A model generated the notes under the pieces. It did no database searches. It was given only the letters and a program-made list of their open reading frames with translations, and was not told where the DNA came from. This document shows, in pieces, positions 46,484 through 55,314 of a stretch of 64,000 nt of DNA (positions are counted from its first letter, which is position 1; every line of letters begins with the position of its first letter). The position numbers and the translations under genes were made by a program. Source of the stretch: JAHFPN01 sp963765745 (lineage in GTDB: Bacteria; Pseudomonadota; Alphaproteobacteria; Rhizobiales; Xanthobacteraceae); NCBI GenBank assembly GCA_963765745.1, contig CAVXXM010000005.1, forward strand, positions 122,674 through 186,673, given 5' to 3'.

Positions 46484-47692
46484 CTAGAGCGCCTTGAAGC
46501 CGCGGGCGAGGTCCTCGAACAGGTCGGCCGGGTGCTCGAGGCCGACCGAGAGGCGCACCAGGCCGTCGCTGATGCCCATCTCGGCGCGGGCCTGCGGCGT
46601 GAAGCGCTGGTGCGTCGTGGTCGCCGGGTGGGTGATCAGGCTCTTGGCGTCGCCGAGATTGTTGGAAATGCGGATCAGCCGCAGCGCGTTCGAAAAGCGG
46701 AACGCGCCCTTCTTGCCGCCGGCGACCTCGAAGCTGACCAGCGTGCCGCCGCCCTTCATCTGCTTCTTCGCGAGCTTGTATTGCGGGTGATCGGCGCGGA
46801 AGGGGTAGAGCACCTTCTTTACGTTCTTGTTCTTCGCGAGATAATCCGCGACCTTTTTCGCGCTCGCCTGCATGCGCTCGACGCGGATGCCGAGCGTCTC
46901 GATGCCCTTCAGCAACACCCAGGCATTGAACGGCGACAGGCACGGGCCGGTCTGGCGCAGGAAATTATGGATGTTGTCCTGGATCAATTGCTGCGAGGCG
47001 AGGATGGCGCCGCCGAGCACGCGGCCCTGGCCGTCGATGTGCTTGGTCGCCGAATAAACCACCACATCGGCGCCGAGCTTGAGCGGGCTCTGCAGCAGCG
47101 GCGTGGCGAACACGTTGTCGACCACGAGGCGGGCCTTGGCTTTCTTGGCGAGCTTGGCGATGGCGGCGATGTCGAGGATTTCGAGCGTGGGGTTGGTGGG
47201 GCTCTCCAAGAAGAAAGCGCGCGTATTCGGCCGGATGGCTTTTTCCCAGGCTTTGAGATCGGTGCCGTCGACCAGCGTGGTGGCGACGCCGAAGCGCGGC
47301 AGCAGATCCTCGATCACATAGCGGCAGGAGCCGAACAGCGCGCGGCCCGCGACCACGTGGTCGCCGGCGCGCACCAGGCAGAGCATCGCCGAAGTGACCG
47401 CCGCCATGCCGCTCGCGGTCGCCCGGCAGGCCTCGGCGCCTTCGAGCGCGGCCAGCCGGCTCTCGAACATGGCGATCGTCGGGTTGGCGTAGCGCGAATA
47501 GACGAAGCCCGGTTCCTTGCCGGAGAAGCGCGCCTCGGCGGTCTCGGACTCGTCGTAGACGTAGCCCTGGGTCAGAAACAGCGCCTCGGAATTCTCGGCG
47601 AACTGCGAGCGCAGGATACCGGCGTGCACCAGCCGGGTTTCCGGCCGCAGCGTTTTGGGGTCGAGCACCGGGCGAGGGGGTGTGAATGCCAT
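46484..47692 (-). CDS. metZ: O-succinylhomoserine sulfhydrylase
   Basis: PLP enzyme that makes homocysteine from O-succinylhomoserine and sulfide. 402 residues of the Cys/Met metabolism family: YSRYANPTIAMFESRLAALE, ASGMAAVTSAML (phosphate cup), VVDNVFATPLLQSPLKLGAD and the PLP Lys in VVYSATKHIDGQGRVLGG. GGAGGAG lies 6 bases before the ATG at 47692. A SAM-II riboswitch and a hairpin precede it, so synthesis should fall when S-adenosylmethionine is abundant. Confidence 0.94.
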   Translation of the reverse strand: MAFTPPRPVLDPKTLRPETRLVHAGILRSQFAENSEALFLTQGYVYDESETAEARFSGKEPGFVYSRYANPTIAMFESRLAALEGAEACRATASGMAAVTSAMLCLVRAGDHVVAGRALFGSCRYVIEDLLPRFGVATTLVDGTDLKAWEKAIRPNTRAFFLESPTNPTLEILDIAAIAKLAKKAKARLVVDNVFATPLLQSPLKLGADVVVYSATKHIDGQGRVLGGAILASQQLIQDNIHNFLRQTGPCLSPFNAWVLLKGIETLGIRVERMQASAKKVADYLAKNKNVKKVLYPFRADHPQYKLAKKQMKGGGTLVSFEVAGGKKGAFRFSNALRLIRISNNLGDAKSLITHPATTTHQRFTPQARAEMGISDGLVRLSVGLEHPADLFEDLARGFKAL

Positions 47693-47712
47693 GACGCGCT
47701 CCTCCAACAATA

Positions 47713-47743
47713 AACCCGACCGGGGGACGACCCTGGTCGGGTT
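47713..47743 (-). terminator. Hairpin between SAM-II riboswitch and metZ
   Basis: On the minus strand AACCCGACC and GGTCGGGTT make a perfect 9-bp stem, with GGG/CCC pairing inside the loop, followed by TATTGTTGGAGG and the metZ ribosome site. It may act as the expression platform, either as a weak terminator (short T-rich tail) or by shielding the leader near the ribosome site. Confidence 0.6.
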
Positions 47744-47756
47744 CGCGCGTCCCCGG

Positions 47757-47812
47757 CCTTTTAGCGAGTTGTTTTACGTGGCTGCAAGCCGGCCGGCTCA
47801 AATGACCACGAA
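47757..47812 (-). promoter_or_regulatory. SAM-II riboswitch (metA RNA motif)
   Basis: Read on the minus strand: CGTGGTCATTTGAGCC, GGCCGGCTTGCAGCCACG, TAAAACAACTCGCTAAAAGG. The CGTGG/CCACG stem, the GCTTGCAGCC segment and the conserved 3' GCTAAA that forms the pseudoknot match the SAM-II aptamer known upstream of met genes in alphaproteobacteria. It lies about 65 bases upstream of metZ and should turn the gene off when SAM binds. Confidence 0.9.
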
Positions 47813-47876
47813 CTATGATGTGATTACTCCCGCGCCGCGCTTGGCGTCAAGCAGCGCGCGCCATAGGTTGCCGCGC

Positions 47877-49012
47877 ATGGAAGCAGCACGGGTCTTGCTG
47901 GGGACCAAAGCCGCCGCCGGCATCCTGCCGGCGCAGGCGATCCTGGCGCTCGCCGAAGTCGGGCGCGATCGCTGGGCCGTTGCCCATCGGCCCCGACCAG
48001 GTGCAGCCGGCGAGCCTCGATCTGCGGCTCGGCGCGCGCGCGTGGCGCATTCGCGCGAGCTTCTTGCCGTCGCCGCGCACCAGCATCGACGAGCGGCTCG
48101 CGGGCCTCGCCCTGCACAAGATCGAGCTCTCGGACGCGGGCACGGTGTTCGAAACCGGCTGCGTCTATCTGGTGGAGCTCGAGGAGCGGCTGGCGCTGCC
48201 GGCCGATCTTTTGGCGGCGACCAATCCGAAAAGCTCGACCGGCCGGCTCGACGTGTTCACGCGCGTGATCGGCGACCGGGTCGCGTCGTTCGATGCGCTG
48301 CCGCCGGGCTACCAGGGTCCGCTGTTTCTGGAAGTCAGCCCGCGCACGTTTCCGATTCTGGTGCGGCGCGGCTCGCGGCTGGCGCAGATCCGCTTCCGGC
48401 GCGGCGACGCGCGGCTCGACGGCAAGGCGCTGGCGGCGCTGCAGGCGCGCGAGCGGCTGGTGGATACGCCCGACGCCGATCTCGGCTCGGGCGCGATCTC
48501 GGTCAGCATCGATCTTTCGGGCAAGCTCTCGGGCGGCACCGCCGGATTTCGCGCCAAGCGTCACACCGGCTTGATCGACGTCGATAAGCGCGCGGCCTAT
48601 GACGTCGCCGATTTCTGGGAGCCGCTTGGAGGCGCGCGGCGGCATGGGCCTCGTGCTCGATCCCGACGCCTTCTACATCCTCGCTTCGAATGAAGCGGTG
48701 CACGTGCCGCCGGATTTCGCCGCCGAGATGGTGGCGTTCGATCCCCTGGTCGGCGAGTTCCGCGTGCACTACGCGGGCTTTTTCGATCCGGGCTTCGGCC
48801 ACGCGGCGGCGGGCGGCATGGGCGCGCGCGCGGTGCTGGAAGTTCGCTCGCGCGAGGTGCCGTTCATTCTGGAGCACGGGCAGATCGTCGGGCGTCTCGT
48901 GTTCGAGCGCATGAGCGAGCGGCCGCAGACGCTCTATGGCGAAGGGCTCGGCTCCAATTATCAGGCGCAGGGCTTGAAGCTATCGAAGCACTTCAAGCCG
49001 TTGGCGCGCTAA
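47877..49012 (+). CDS. dcd: dCTP deaminase, long rhizobial type (two frameshifts)
   Basis: Converts dCTP to dUTP for thymidylate synthesis. About 378 residues, twice the E. coli length, made of two dUTPase-like halves. First half: IGPDQVQPASLDLRLGARAW, NPKSSTGRLDVFTRVIGD, AKRHTGLIDVDKRAAYDVAD. Second half: YAGFFDPGFGHAAAGG, VLEVRSREVPFILEHGQIVG and the end NYQAQGLKLSKHF. Shifts near 47966 (extra G, GTCGGCGCG read GTCGGGCGCG) and 48627 (CTGGAG read CTTGGAG). Divergent from metZ. The stop overlaps the ion channel gene by 4 bases. Confidence 0.88.
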
Positions 49013-49830
49013 CCGGAACGCTTCGGCAATCGCGCGACGATTTCATCGCGCAGCGTCGCGACCTCGCCACTCAGCCGCTTCACCTCGGTGCGGATCGGCG
49101 CGGTCTCCTCCTCGATCATTTCACGCTCGGCCTCGCGCTCCGGGCCTTTCGGCCTTGGAGTGTTCGGCCTGCATCGCGTTCACCACCACGCCGATGAAGA
49201 GGTTGAGCACCATGAACGTTGTCACACGATAAAAGTGATGAAGAACACCCAGGCATAGGGAAATTTCTCCATGATCGGCTTCACGACGCCATCGACCCAG
49301 CCTTCGAGCGTCATCACGGTGAACAGCGTGAACAGCGTCCGCGGCAGCGTGCCGAACAGCGCCGGGAAGTCCTCGCCATAGAGCTTGGTCGCCATCACCG
49401 CGAAGACGTAATAGAGCAGCCCGATCAGCAGCACGATCGAGCCCATGCCCGGCAGCGCTGTCAGCAGGCCGGCAACGACGCGGCGCAGGCTCGGCACGCC
49501 CGTGATCAGCCGCAGGATGCGCAGCACGCGCAGCGCTCGCAGCACCGAGAATTCTCCCGTCGCCGGCACCAGCGCGATGCCGATGACGATAAAGTCGAAC
49601 AGGCTCCAGGGATCGCGGAAAAACGCCGTGCGGTGAACGGCGATGCGGGCGGCGATCTCGACCACGAACACGGCCAGGATCGCGTGGTCGAGCCATTCCA
49701 GCGCGGTGCCCCAAGACGCCATCACGTCGGGGCTGGTTTCCAAGCCGAGAATGACCGCGTTGATGCCGATGAGGACCATGATCGCGCGCTCGGTGCGCGG
49801 ATCCTCGACGATGCTGCGAAGCCGGTTCAC
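49009..49830 (-). CDS. Voltage-gated-type ion channel (two frameshifts)
   Basis: About 273 residues, one six-helix channel subunit of the NaChBac-like Ion_trans family. The S4 voltage sensor is SVLRALRVLRILRLI (Arg every third residue) and the pore region is FTVMTLEGWVDG, with filter TLEGW where NaChBac has TLESW. S6 is MVLNLFIGVVVNAMQAEHSK, then a coiled C-terminal tail (EEETAPIRTEVKRLSGEV). A G is missing near 49224 (ATCGTGGTGACA read ATCGTGTGACA) and an A is extra near 49148. Bridged, all parts line up. Ion selectivity is uncertain. Confidence 0.87.
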
Positions 49831-49959
49831 GGAATCCCCCCGAATGTATGCCGCTTGCTTAGCGCGGAATCACGTCGGCAATTCTACAGCAGCGGGAGCC
49901 CTTTCGCTCGTGGAGGAACCTTGCCGGGGGCAAGCGCGCTTGGCTATGCTTCGTACGCC

Positions 49960-50033
49960 GCGGGCGTAGTTCAATGGTAGAACGGCAGCTTCCCAAGCTG
50001 CATACGAGGGTTCGATTCCCTCCGCCCGCTCCA
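49960..50033 (+). tRNA. tRNA-Gly (anticodon CCC)
   Basis: Seventy-four bases with encoded CCA. Acceptor GCGGGCG/CGCCCGC, anticodon stem GCAGC/GCTGC around the loop TTCCCAA, and T arm AGGGTTCGATTCCCT-like. Immediately after it the convergent ATP-grasp gene ends. Confidence 0.96.
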
Positions 50034-50062
50034 ACTCTTGCGAGCAGCTTCCGGGCCGGCCC

Positions 50063-51373
50063 TCAGAAGAATGCTTTGATGAACCGGTGGGCGGCGTTCG
50101 GCAGCCGCTTGGTGACGACGCGCGCGAGCGCGAGCGGGAGATCCACGATGCCGGGCACCGGATCGTCGCCGGCGTAAGCTGCGAACTGCAGCGGCTTGCC
50201 GAACGACTTCAGATAGCGCACCGGCGAGAGCGTACCGGCCAGCATTTCCTGCATCGCCGCGACCACGTCGCGCGACAGGTGCATCCAGGCGGCGCCGCTG
50301 CGGCCGCGGACCGGCTCGACGTCCTCGCCCATGGCGAGCCGCCACATCAGGTACGGGAAATCGATGCCAGCGATCTGGCCGAGCGCGTTCCAGGTCCAGG
50401 GCCGCGCATTGACGTCGAGAATCTTGTAGCGCTCGTCGCGGCGGTCGTACTTGAACTCGACCTCGACCATGCCGCTATAGAAGATCGATTTCAAAAAGCG
50501 GCCGGCTGCGTCCTCGACCTCGTTCTGCTCGATCGTCTCGACGAACGTGCTGGTATAGCCGAAGTCGATCGGATACTGGCGCGTGCGGCGCGCGACCAGG
50601 GAGGCAAGCGGCGCGCCGCGATCCCAGATCGCGGCGTAGGAGAATTGCGTGCGGCCATCGCCCGGGATCAGTTCCTGCAACACGATGCCGTCGGCGCCGA
50701 CGAGTGCGGCGGCTTCGTCGTAGCGGGCGAGCAGCTCGTCGCGGTTATCGATGCGCCAGGCCTTGGCGAGCGTAAAGGCGTTGGGCTCGCGCTTCATCGT
50801 GGGCTTCAGAATCACGGGATAGCGGCACTGCAGCGCCTCGACTTCCAGCCGGTCGCGCGGGTAGCGGCTCCAGGGATGGGCGATGCCGAGCTCTCCGGCG
50901 CGCTCGTTCATGAGACGCTTGTCGAAGGCCCATTTGGCGGTCGACCAGGGCGGCGTGGTGATGCGGTAGGCGCGCGAAAGCTTGGCATGGTTCTGCGAGA
51001 CGAGCTCGGCCTCGGCGTCGCCGCCCGGGAACAACACTGCGCCCTTCAGGCTATAGCGCCCGGCGATCTCGACGAGGGTATCGGCGGCGTTCGTTTGCGC
51101 CGGGCCTTTCCAAGGAATGCTGCCGCTGGCGTAGCGCGAGAGGCGCGCGATCGGATGATCGCGGCGCAGGAGCCATACTGGAATGCCGCGCCGCCCCAAG
51201 CTGCGCACCACCGAAAGGCTGCCATGCGCGCCGCCGAAAACGAGCGCGCCGGCTTCCTCGCCGTGCCGCCAGACTTCGGTGGGAGCGATCGACGGAGACG
51301 TGATGTCGAGCATCCGCGCCTCCGCATCGCGCGGAAGGGTCAGCGAGCTCGCTGGCATGTCGGAGCCGAGCAT
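50063..51373 (-). CDS. ATP-grasp carboxylate-amine ligase
   Basis: A 436-residue ATP-grasp enzyme. An N-terminal Rossmann-like part (VFGGAHGSLSVVRSLGRRGI, PVWLLRRDHPIARLSRYASG) precedes the grasp fold: RYPVILKPTMKREPNAFTLA (ATP Lys), LQELIPGDGRTQFSYAAIWD and the metal-binding VEVEFKYDRRDERYKILDVN ending NARPW. It resembles the D-aspartate ligase-like ATP-grasp group; substrate unknown. The Met at 51313 (GGAGG 5 bases upstream) may be the true start instead of 51373. No biosynthetic partner is adjacent. Confidence 0.82.
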   Translation of the reverse strand: MLGSDMPASSLTLPRDAEARMLDITSPSIAPTEVWRHGEEAGALVFGGAHGSLSVVRSLGRRGIPVWLLRRDHPIARLSRYASGSIPWKGPAQTNAADTLVEIAGRYSLKGAVLFPGGDAEAELVSQNHAKLSRAYRITTPPWSTAKWAFDKRLMNERAGELGIAHPWSRYPRDRLEVEALQCRYPVILKPTMKREPNAFTLAKAWRIDNRDELLARYDEAAALVGADGIVLQELIPGDGRTQFSYAAIWDRGAPLASLVARRTRQYPIDFGYTSTFVETIEQNEVEDAAGRFLKSIFYSGMVEVEFKYDRRDERYKILDVNARPWTWNALGQIAGIDFPYLMWRLAMGEDVEPVRGRSGAAWMHLSRDVVAAMQEMLAGTLSPVRYLKSFGKPLQFAAYAGDDPVPGIVDLPLALARVVTKRLPNAAHRFIKAFF

Positions 51374-51594
51374 CGAAACGTCTTTATAATTCCGTCCCCG
51401 AGGCGGACCCTAGAATTGGGCCGAAAGCCCGACAATGCGAAGTCGCAAACACAGTAAAGCTTGAATTATTTAGATTAACGCCGCGAGCCGCCGCGTTGAC
51501 CGCGAACGTCAGCGGGTCTAGCAAGTTTGATGCGGCGACATACTTAACTCTTGCCCGCGCTCGAGTGCCGGGTGAGGGTCCGCAGGACACGAAC

Positions 51595-51765
51595 ATGGCC
51601 GCCATCGCCGAGGGAACCCGTTCAGTGCGTCTGCGCCAGGCCGCCTTGCTCGGGCTCGGCCTGATTGCCGTAGCGGCGATCGCCGCGGCGGCGGTGTTGT
51701 GGGGCTATTTCGGTACTGCCGTGTTCTTCGACATGGTCGTGGCCGGTATCGCTTATTGCCTCTGA
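51595..51765 (+). CDS. Small membrane protein upstream of senC
   Basis: Fifty-six residues: a basic N terminus (EGTRSVRLRQAAL), one membrane helix (LGLGLIAVAAIAAAAVLWGY) and a short tail FGTAVFFDMVVAGIAYCL. Similar small proteins ending in a single Cys precede senC in rhizobia. The nearby SCO protein suggests a role in oxidase or copper handling, but this is inference. ATG at 51595 preferred over an upstream open extension. Confidence 0.6.
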   Translation: MAAIAEGTRSVRLRQAALLGLGLIAVAAIAAAAVLWGYFGTAVFFDMVVAGIAYCL

Positions 51766-51787
51766 GCGGGCGCACGAGAGCCGATCG

Positions 51788-52372
51788 ATGAAGCAGTCCA
51801 CCCGAATCGCGGCGGTGCTCGGCGCATTTCTCGCGGGTGCCGCGATGCTCGTGGCGGCGGTGCTTTACGTTCTGCCCGGCGAGACGACCAGGCCTTCGTC
51901 GGTCGGCGGGCCATTCCGGTTGCTCGATCACAACGGGCGCGTCGTCACCGAGGCGAATTTCAAGGGCCGTCCGTTCCTGGTGTTCTTCGGCTTCACCCAT
52001 TGCCCGGACATATGTCCGACCGCGCTATTCGAGATGTCCGAGGTGCTGAAGCGGCTCGGCTCCGACGCCGACAAGACCGCGGCGCTGTTCATCAGCGTCG
52101 ACCCCGAGCGCGATACGCCGGAAAAGCTCAAGGATTATGTTTCGAGCTTCCATCCGCGCATCTACGGCTTGACCGGTACGCCGGCCGAGATCGAGGCTGT
52201 GGCCAAGGCCTATCGGGCTTACGCAAAGAAAGTTCCGCTCGATGGCGGCGGCTACACCGTCGACCATTCGGCCATCGTGTATCTGATGGATAAGGAAGGC
52301 CGCTTCGTCGCGCCGTTCAACCTTAAGCGGAGCGCGGATCAGGCCGCAGCCGACCTGAAGCGCCGACTCTGA
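51788..52372 (+). CDS. senC: SCO1/SenC copper chaperone
   Basis: A 194-residue thioredoxin-fold protein tethered by one N-terminal helix (about 8-30). Copper ligands are C72 and C76 in FTHCPDICPTAL and H160 in YTVDHSAIVY; FISVDPERDTPEKLKDYV is the family core. SCO proteins deliver copper to the CuA site of cytochrome oxidase. It follows the small membrane protein by 22 bases. Its end overlaps the convergent glycosyltransferase by 50 bases. Confidence 0.93.
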   Translation: MKQSTRIAAVLGAFLAGAAMLVAAVLYVLPGETTRPSSVGGPFRLLDHNGRVVTEANFKGRPFLVFFGFTHCPDICPTALFEMSEVLKRLGSDADKTAALFISVDPERDTPEKLKDYVSSFHPRIYGLTGTPAEIEAVAKAYRAYAKKVPLDGGGYTVDHSAIVYLMDKEGRFVAPFNLKRSADQAAADLKRRL

Positions 52373-54296
52373 CCGGCCGGGCCGGCCGGTTCTGCTTCTG
52401 ACGCTGCGAGGTGCGCGCGAGGCCGTGTTCGGTCTTCTCCCACTTGTAAGGCGCGAGCAGAAATTGAAACAGCGCCCGCCAGGCGGCAAGCGAGAGCAAC
52501 AGCCAGTAGAAAGGTATTGTCACGAGCACGGGCGCTAGTCTCAGCATCCGCCGCCGCTTCAGGCCGATAAGGCCGATCAGCGCGGAGCCTGCATAGCCGG
52601 CGGCAAGGACGATGAGCGCCAATCCGCGACGCAGCCCCTCGGGCGTCATTTCGCCTGGAACGGAGAAGGCGCCGCTCAAAGCGTCGTAGAGCACCAGAGC
52701 GAGAAAGAACGGATGCACCAGCGCCGCGAGCACGGTGCCGCCGACGAGAAGCTGGAAGGCGAGAAATCCGCGCAGACCCAGCTCGCGCATCAGCCGCCGC
52801 GGCGCGCGCATGTGCACGAGGAAGGTCTGCACCCAGCCCTTGAACCAGCGCGTACGCTGCCGCAGCCACGGCATGAACTTCGCCGGCGCTTCCTCGTAGG
52901 TGGTGGAGTCGATGGTGCCGATGCGATAGCCGAAGCGAACCAGCCGGATGCCGATATCGGTGTCCTCGGTTACGTTGAACGGATCCCAGCCGCCGACGCG
53001 TCGCAATACCTCGGTGCGAAAGTGGTTCGAGGTGCCACCGAGCGGGATCGGCAGCCGCATGCGGGCGAGCGAGGGAAGGAAGACGTCGAACAATGCGGCG
53101 TATTCGGCGGTGTAGTGGCGCGTGATCCAGTTGTCCGACGCATTGTCGATGGTCAGGCGCGCCTGCACGCAGGCGAGCGATTGCGGTTCGCCGCGAAAAG
53201 CGCTGAGTGCCTTGCGCAGCTGGTCGGAGTCGGGCTCGTCCTCGGCGTCGTAGACCACGAGGAAACTGCCGCGCGCGAAAGGCAGCGCCGCGGCCAGCGC
53301 CTTGGGCTTGGTGCGCGGCCCGGCGAGCGGGGCCACGATCTCCTCGAACGGCGCGCCCAGTCTGAGGCGGGCAATGGCGTAGCGGGTATCGGGATCGTCG
53401 GCTTCGACTACGAATTTTATGTCCAATTTTTCGAGCGGGTAATCGAGACGGCGCAGCGCCGCGACCAGGCGCGGAACGATGCGCGCCTCGCGATAGAGCG
53501 GCACCACGATCGTGTAGACGGGGAGCGCCCGTTCCGGCACGCGCAGCGGTTCGATCTCGGCTGGGCGCATGAAGCAGGCGCGCAGACGCAGCCCGATCCA
53601 GGCGAGGAAGGCCAATCCGAGAAAGCCCTCGGTAGCGAGCAGGAGGGATCGCGGCGAAATGAGGCCAATTATGAACGCGGCTGCAGCGATCAGTCCCGCA
53701 AATATGCGCAGGCTCTGCGATCCCCGCTCGGCGGCGGAAAGATCGGGACGCCGGCTGTGCAGGCCGAGCACGGCTTCGCGGGCAAGCTCGGTGGCCCCGA
53801 TCCGGCGAACGTATGCCGACATGCGTTCGGGCGAGGCCAGCCGCAGGCCCTCGACAAGGCGCGGATCGCGCTCGAGCGCGGCGGCGAGGCGGGCAATCCC
53901 GTTGCCGCGCGGCGCCAGCGTGATGCGCGCGCGGCCGTCGGAGTCTATTCGGCGAAGCACGCCGGTCCTGGCGGCTTCGAGGATACGTTCGGAGTCCGGC
54001 GGTGCGTCGTCGTCGAGCGGGTCGATCTCGAGCCCGAGGTGCTCGGCAAGGGCTTCGGCGATCTCGTCCGGCGACAGAAGCCCATGCGCGCGCACGACTT
54101 CGTCGCCGCCGATCTGCAAGAGAGCGGCCCGTCGCGCCGCGGCTTCGAAAAGTGCGGGGTCGAGATAGGGCTCGAGCGCGGCAAGCTCGATCGGGAGCGA
54201 CGGGTCGGCGCCGGCAGGCGCGGCATGCACATGTCCGCCCCCGGCATAGCTCGGGCGTTGCGCCGTGCGCATACTCTCGAACGAAAATAAACGCAT
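52323..54296 (-). CDS. Family 2 glycosyltransferase with N-terminal GspE-N-like domain
   Basis: About 657 residues. The N-terminal third (ALLQIGGDEVVRAHGLLSPD, EIAEALAEHLGLEID) looks like the GspE/MshE N-terminal domain, a common c-di-GMP-linked module. Two membrane helices (about residues 200-240) precede the GT2 catalytic domain: YTIVVPLYREARIVPRLVAA, VVYDAEDEPDSDQLRKALSA (DxD), FNVTEDTDIGIRLVRFGYRI and RQRTRWFKGWVQTF (QxxRW), then three or four C-terminal helices. QxxRW enzymes extrude beta-linked glycans. Start at ATG 54296; a later Met (54275) is possible. Confidence 0.85.
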   Translation of the reverse strand: MRLFSFESMRTAQRPSYAGGGHVHAAPAGADPSLPIELAALEPYLDPALFEAAARRAALLQIGGDEVVRAHGLLSPDEIAEALAEHLGLEIDPLDDDAPPDSERILEAARTGVLRRIDSDGRARITLAPRGNGIARLAAALERDPRLVEGLRLASPERMSAYVRRIGATELAREAVLGLHSRRPDLSAAERGSQSLRIFAGLIAAAAFIIGLISPRSLLLATEGFLGLAFLAWIGLRLRACFMRPAEIEPLRVPERALPVYTIVVPLYREARIVPRLVAALRRLDYPLEKLDIKFVVEADDPDTRYAIARLRLGAPFEEIVAPLAGPRTKPKALAAALPFARGSFLVVYDAEDEPDSDQLRKALSAFRGEPQSLACVQARLTIDNASDNWITRHYTAEYAALFDVFLPSLARMRLPIPLGGTSNHFRTEVLRRVGGWDPFNVTEDTDIGIRLVRFGYRIGTIDSTTYEEAPAKFMPWLRQRTRWFKGWVQTFLVHMRAPRRLMRELGLRGFLAFQLLVGGTVLAALVHPFFLALVLYDALSGAFSVPGEMTPEGLRRGLALIVLAAGYAGSALIGLIGLKRRRMLRLAPVLVTIPFYWLLLSLAAWRALFQFLLAPYKWEKTEHGLARTSQRQKQNRPARPVRVGASGRLRPDPRSA

Positions 54297-54391
54297 CTCC
54301 TGGCCCCGAAGACATAGCCTACAACTCCCGCGCGGGTTTACAAACAATTCGCGCGAGGCGAAATTCGCGCGCTACCGGCACCGACAAACCC

Positions 54392-55294
54392 ATGCACAAC
54401 ACAGAGCCCAGATTCCTCGCGCCTAACCCGCGCTTTCATGCGCCCCTGGCGCGGTGGACGATCTCTTGTGCCGTGGTCCTGGCGCTGCTTCTTCTGGTGG
54501 TCGGACCCGCGTTCGCCCAGACGCCGCCGCGCGTGTTCGTGCCGGGATTCTGGGACCCGAAGCGGCGGCCGGAAAAACCCGAGCCCGGCCGCGTCACCAT
54601 GATCCGCTTCTTCACCGAGGAGGATTATCCGCCGTTCAACTTCAAGGGGCCGGACGGTCAGCCGATCGGCTTCAACGTCGATCTGGCGCGCGCGATCTGC
54701 ACGGAGCTTTCGATCCAATGCACGATCCAGGTGCGCCGCTTCGACACGCTTCTGGAAGCGATGGACGAGGGCAAGGGCGACGCGATCATCGCCTCGCTCG
54801 CCGTCAATCCAGAGACCCGGAAGCGCCTCGACTTCACCGAGCGCTATTATCGCTCGCCCGCGCGTTTCATCTCGCGAAAGGATTTCGATTTGAAGGACGC
54901 GACGCCGGAGACGGTCGCCGGCAAGCGGGTGGCGGTCGTGGCCGGAACCGCGCACGACGTCTACTTGCGCGCCTTCTTCGCGGAGGCCGCGATCCAGCCG
55001 GTTGCCCATTTCGAGAACGCACTCGCGGCGCTGAAGCGCGGCGAGGTTGACCTCGTGTTCGGCGACGGCATCGCGCTCGCCTTCTGGCTGAACGGACGGG
55101 ATTCCGCGGGTTGCTGCGCGTTCCGCGGCGGGCCCTTCACCGAGAGCCGCTACTTCGGCGAGGGCGTCGGCATCGCGGTGAAGAAAGGGAACGAGACGCT
55201 GAAGCGCGCGCTCGACTACGCGCTTTTCCAGGTATGGGAAAAGGGCATCTACACCGACCTCTATTTGCGCTATTTCCCGGTCGGCTTCTACTGA
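54392..55294 (+). CDS. Amino-acid-type ABC transporter substrate-binding protein (family 3)
   Basis: A 300-residue periplasmic binding protein. A long N terminus leads into the signal helix (SCAVVLALLLLVVGPAFA), a Pro-rich segment, then IRFFTEEDYPPFNFKGPDGQ and PIGFNVDLARAICTELSIQC, the SBP_bac_3 opening, and AIIASLAVNPETRKRLDFTE. YYRSPARFISRKDF and DLVFGDGIALAFWLNG follow. No permease or ATPase is adjacent, so it may work alone as a sensor or with a distant transporter. 20 bases before lysK. Confidence 0.88.
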   Translation: MHNTEPRFLAPNPRFHAPLARWTISCAVVLALLLLVVGPAFAQTPPRVFVPGFWDPKRRPEKPEPGRVTMIRFFTEEDYPPFNFKGPDGQPIGFNVDLARAICTELSIQCTIQVRRFDTLLEAMDEGKGDAIIASLAVNPETRKRLDFTERYYRSPARFISRKDFDLKDATPETVAGKRVAVVAGTAHDVYLRAFFAEAAIQPVAHFENALAALKRGEVDLVFGDGIALAFWLNGRDSAGCCAFRGGPFTESRYFGEGVGIAVKKGNETLKRALDYALFQVWEKGIYTDLYLRYFPVGFY

Positions 55295-55314
55295 AGCAGC
55301 CCAAGGAGAAGACG

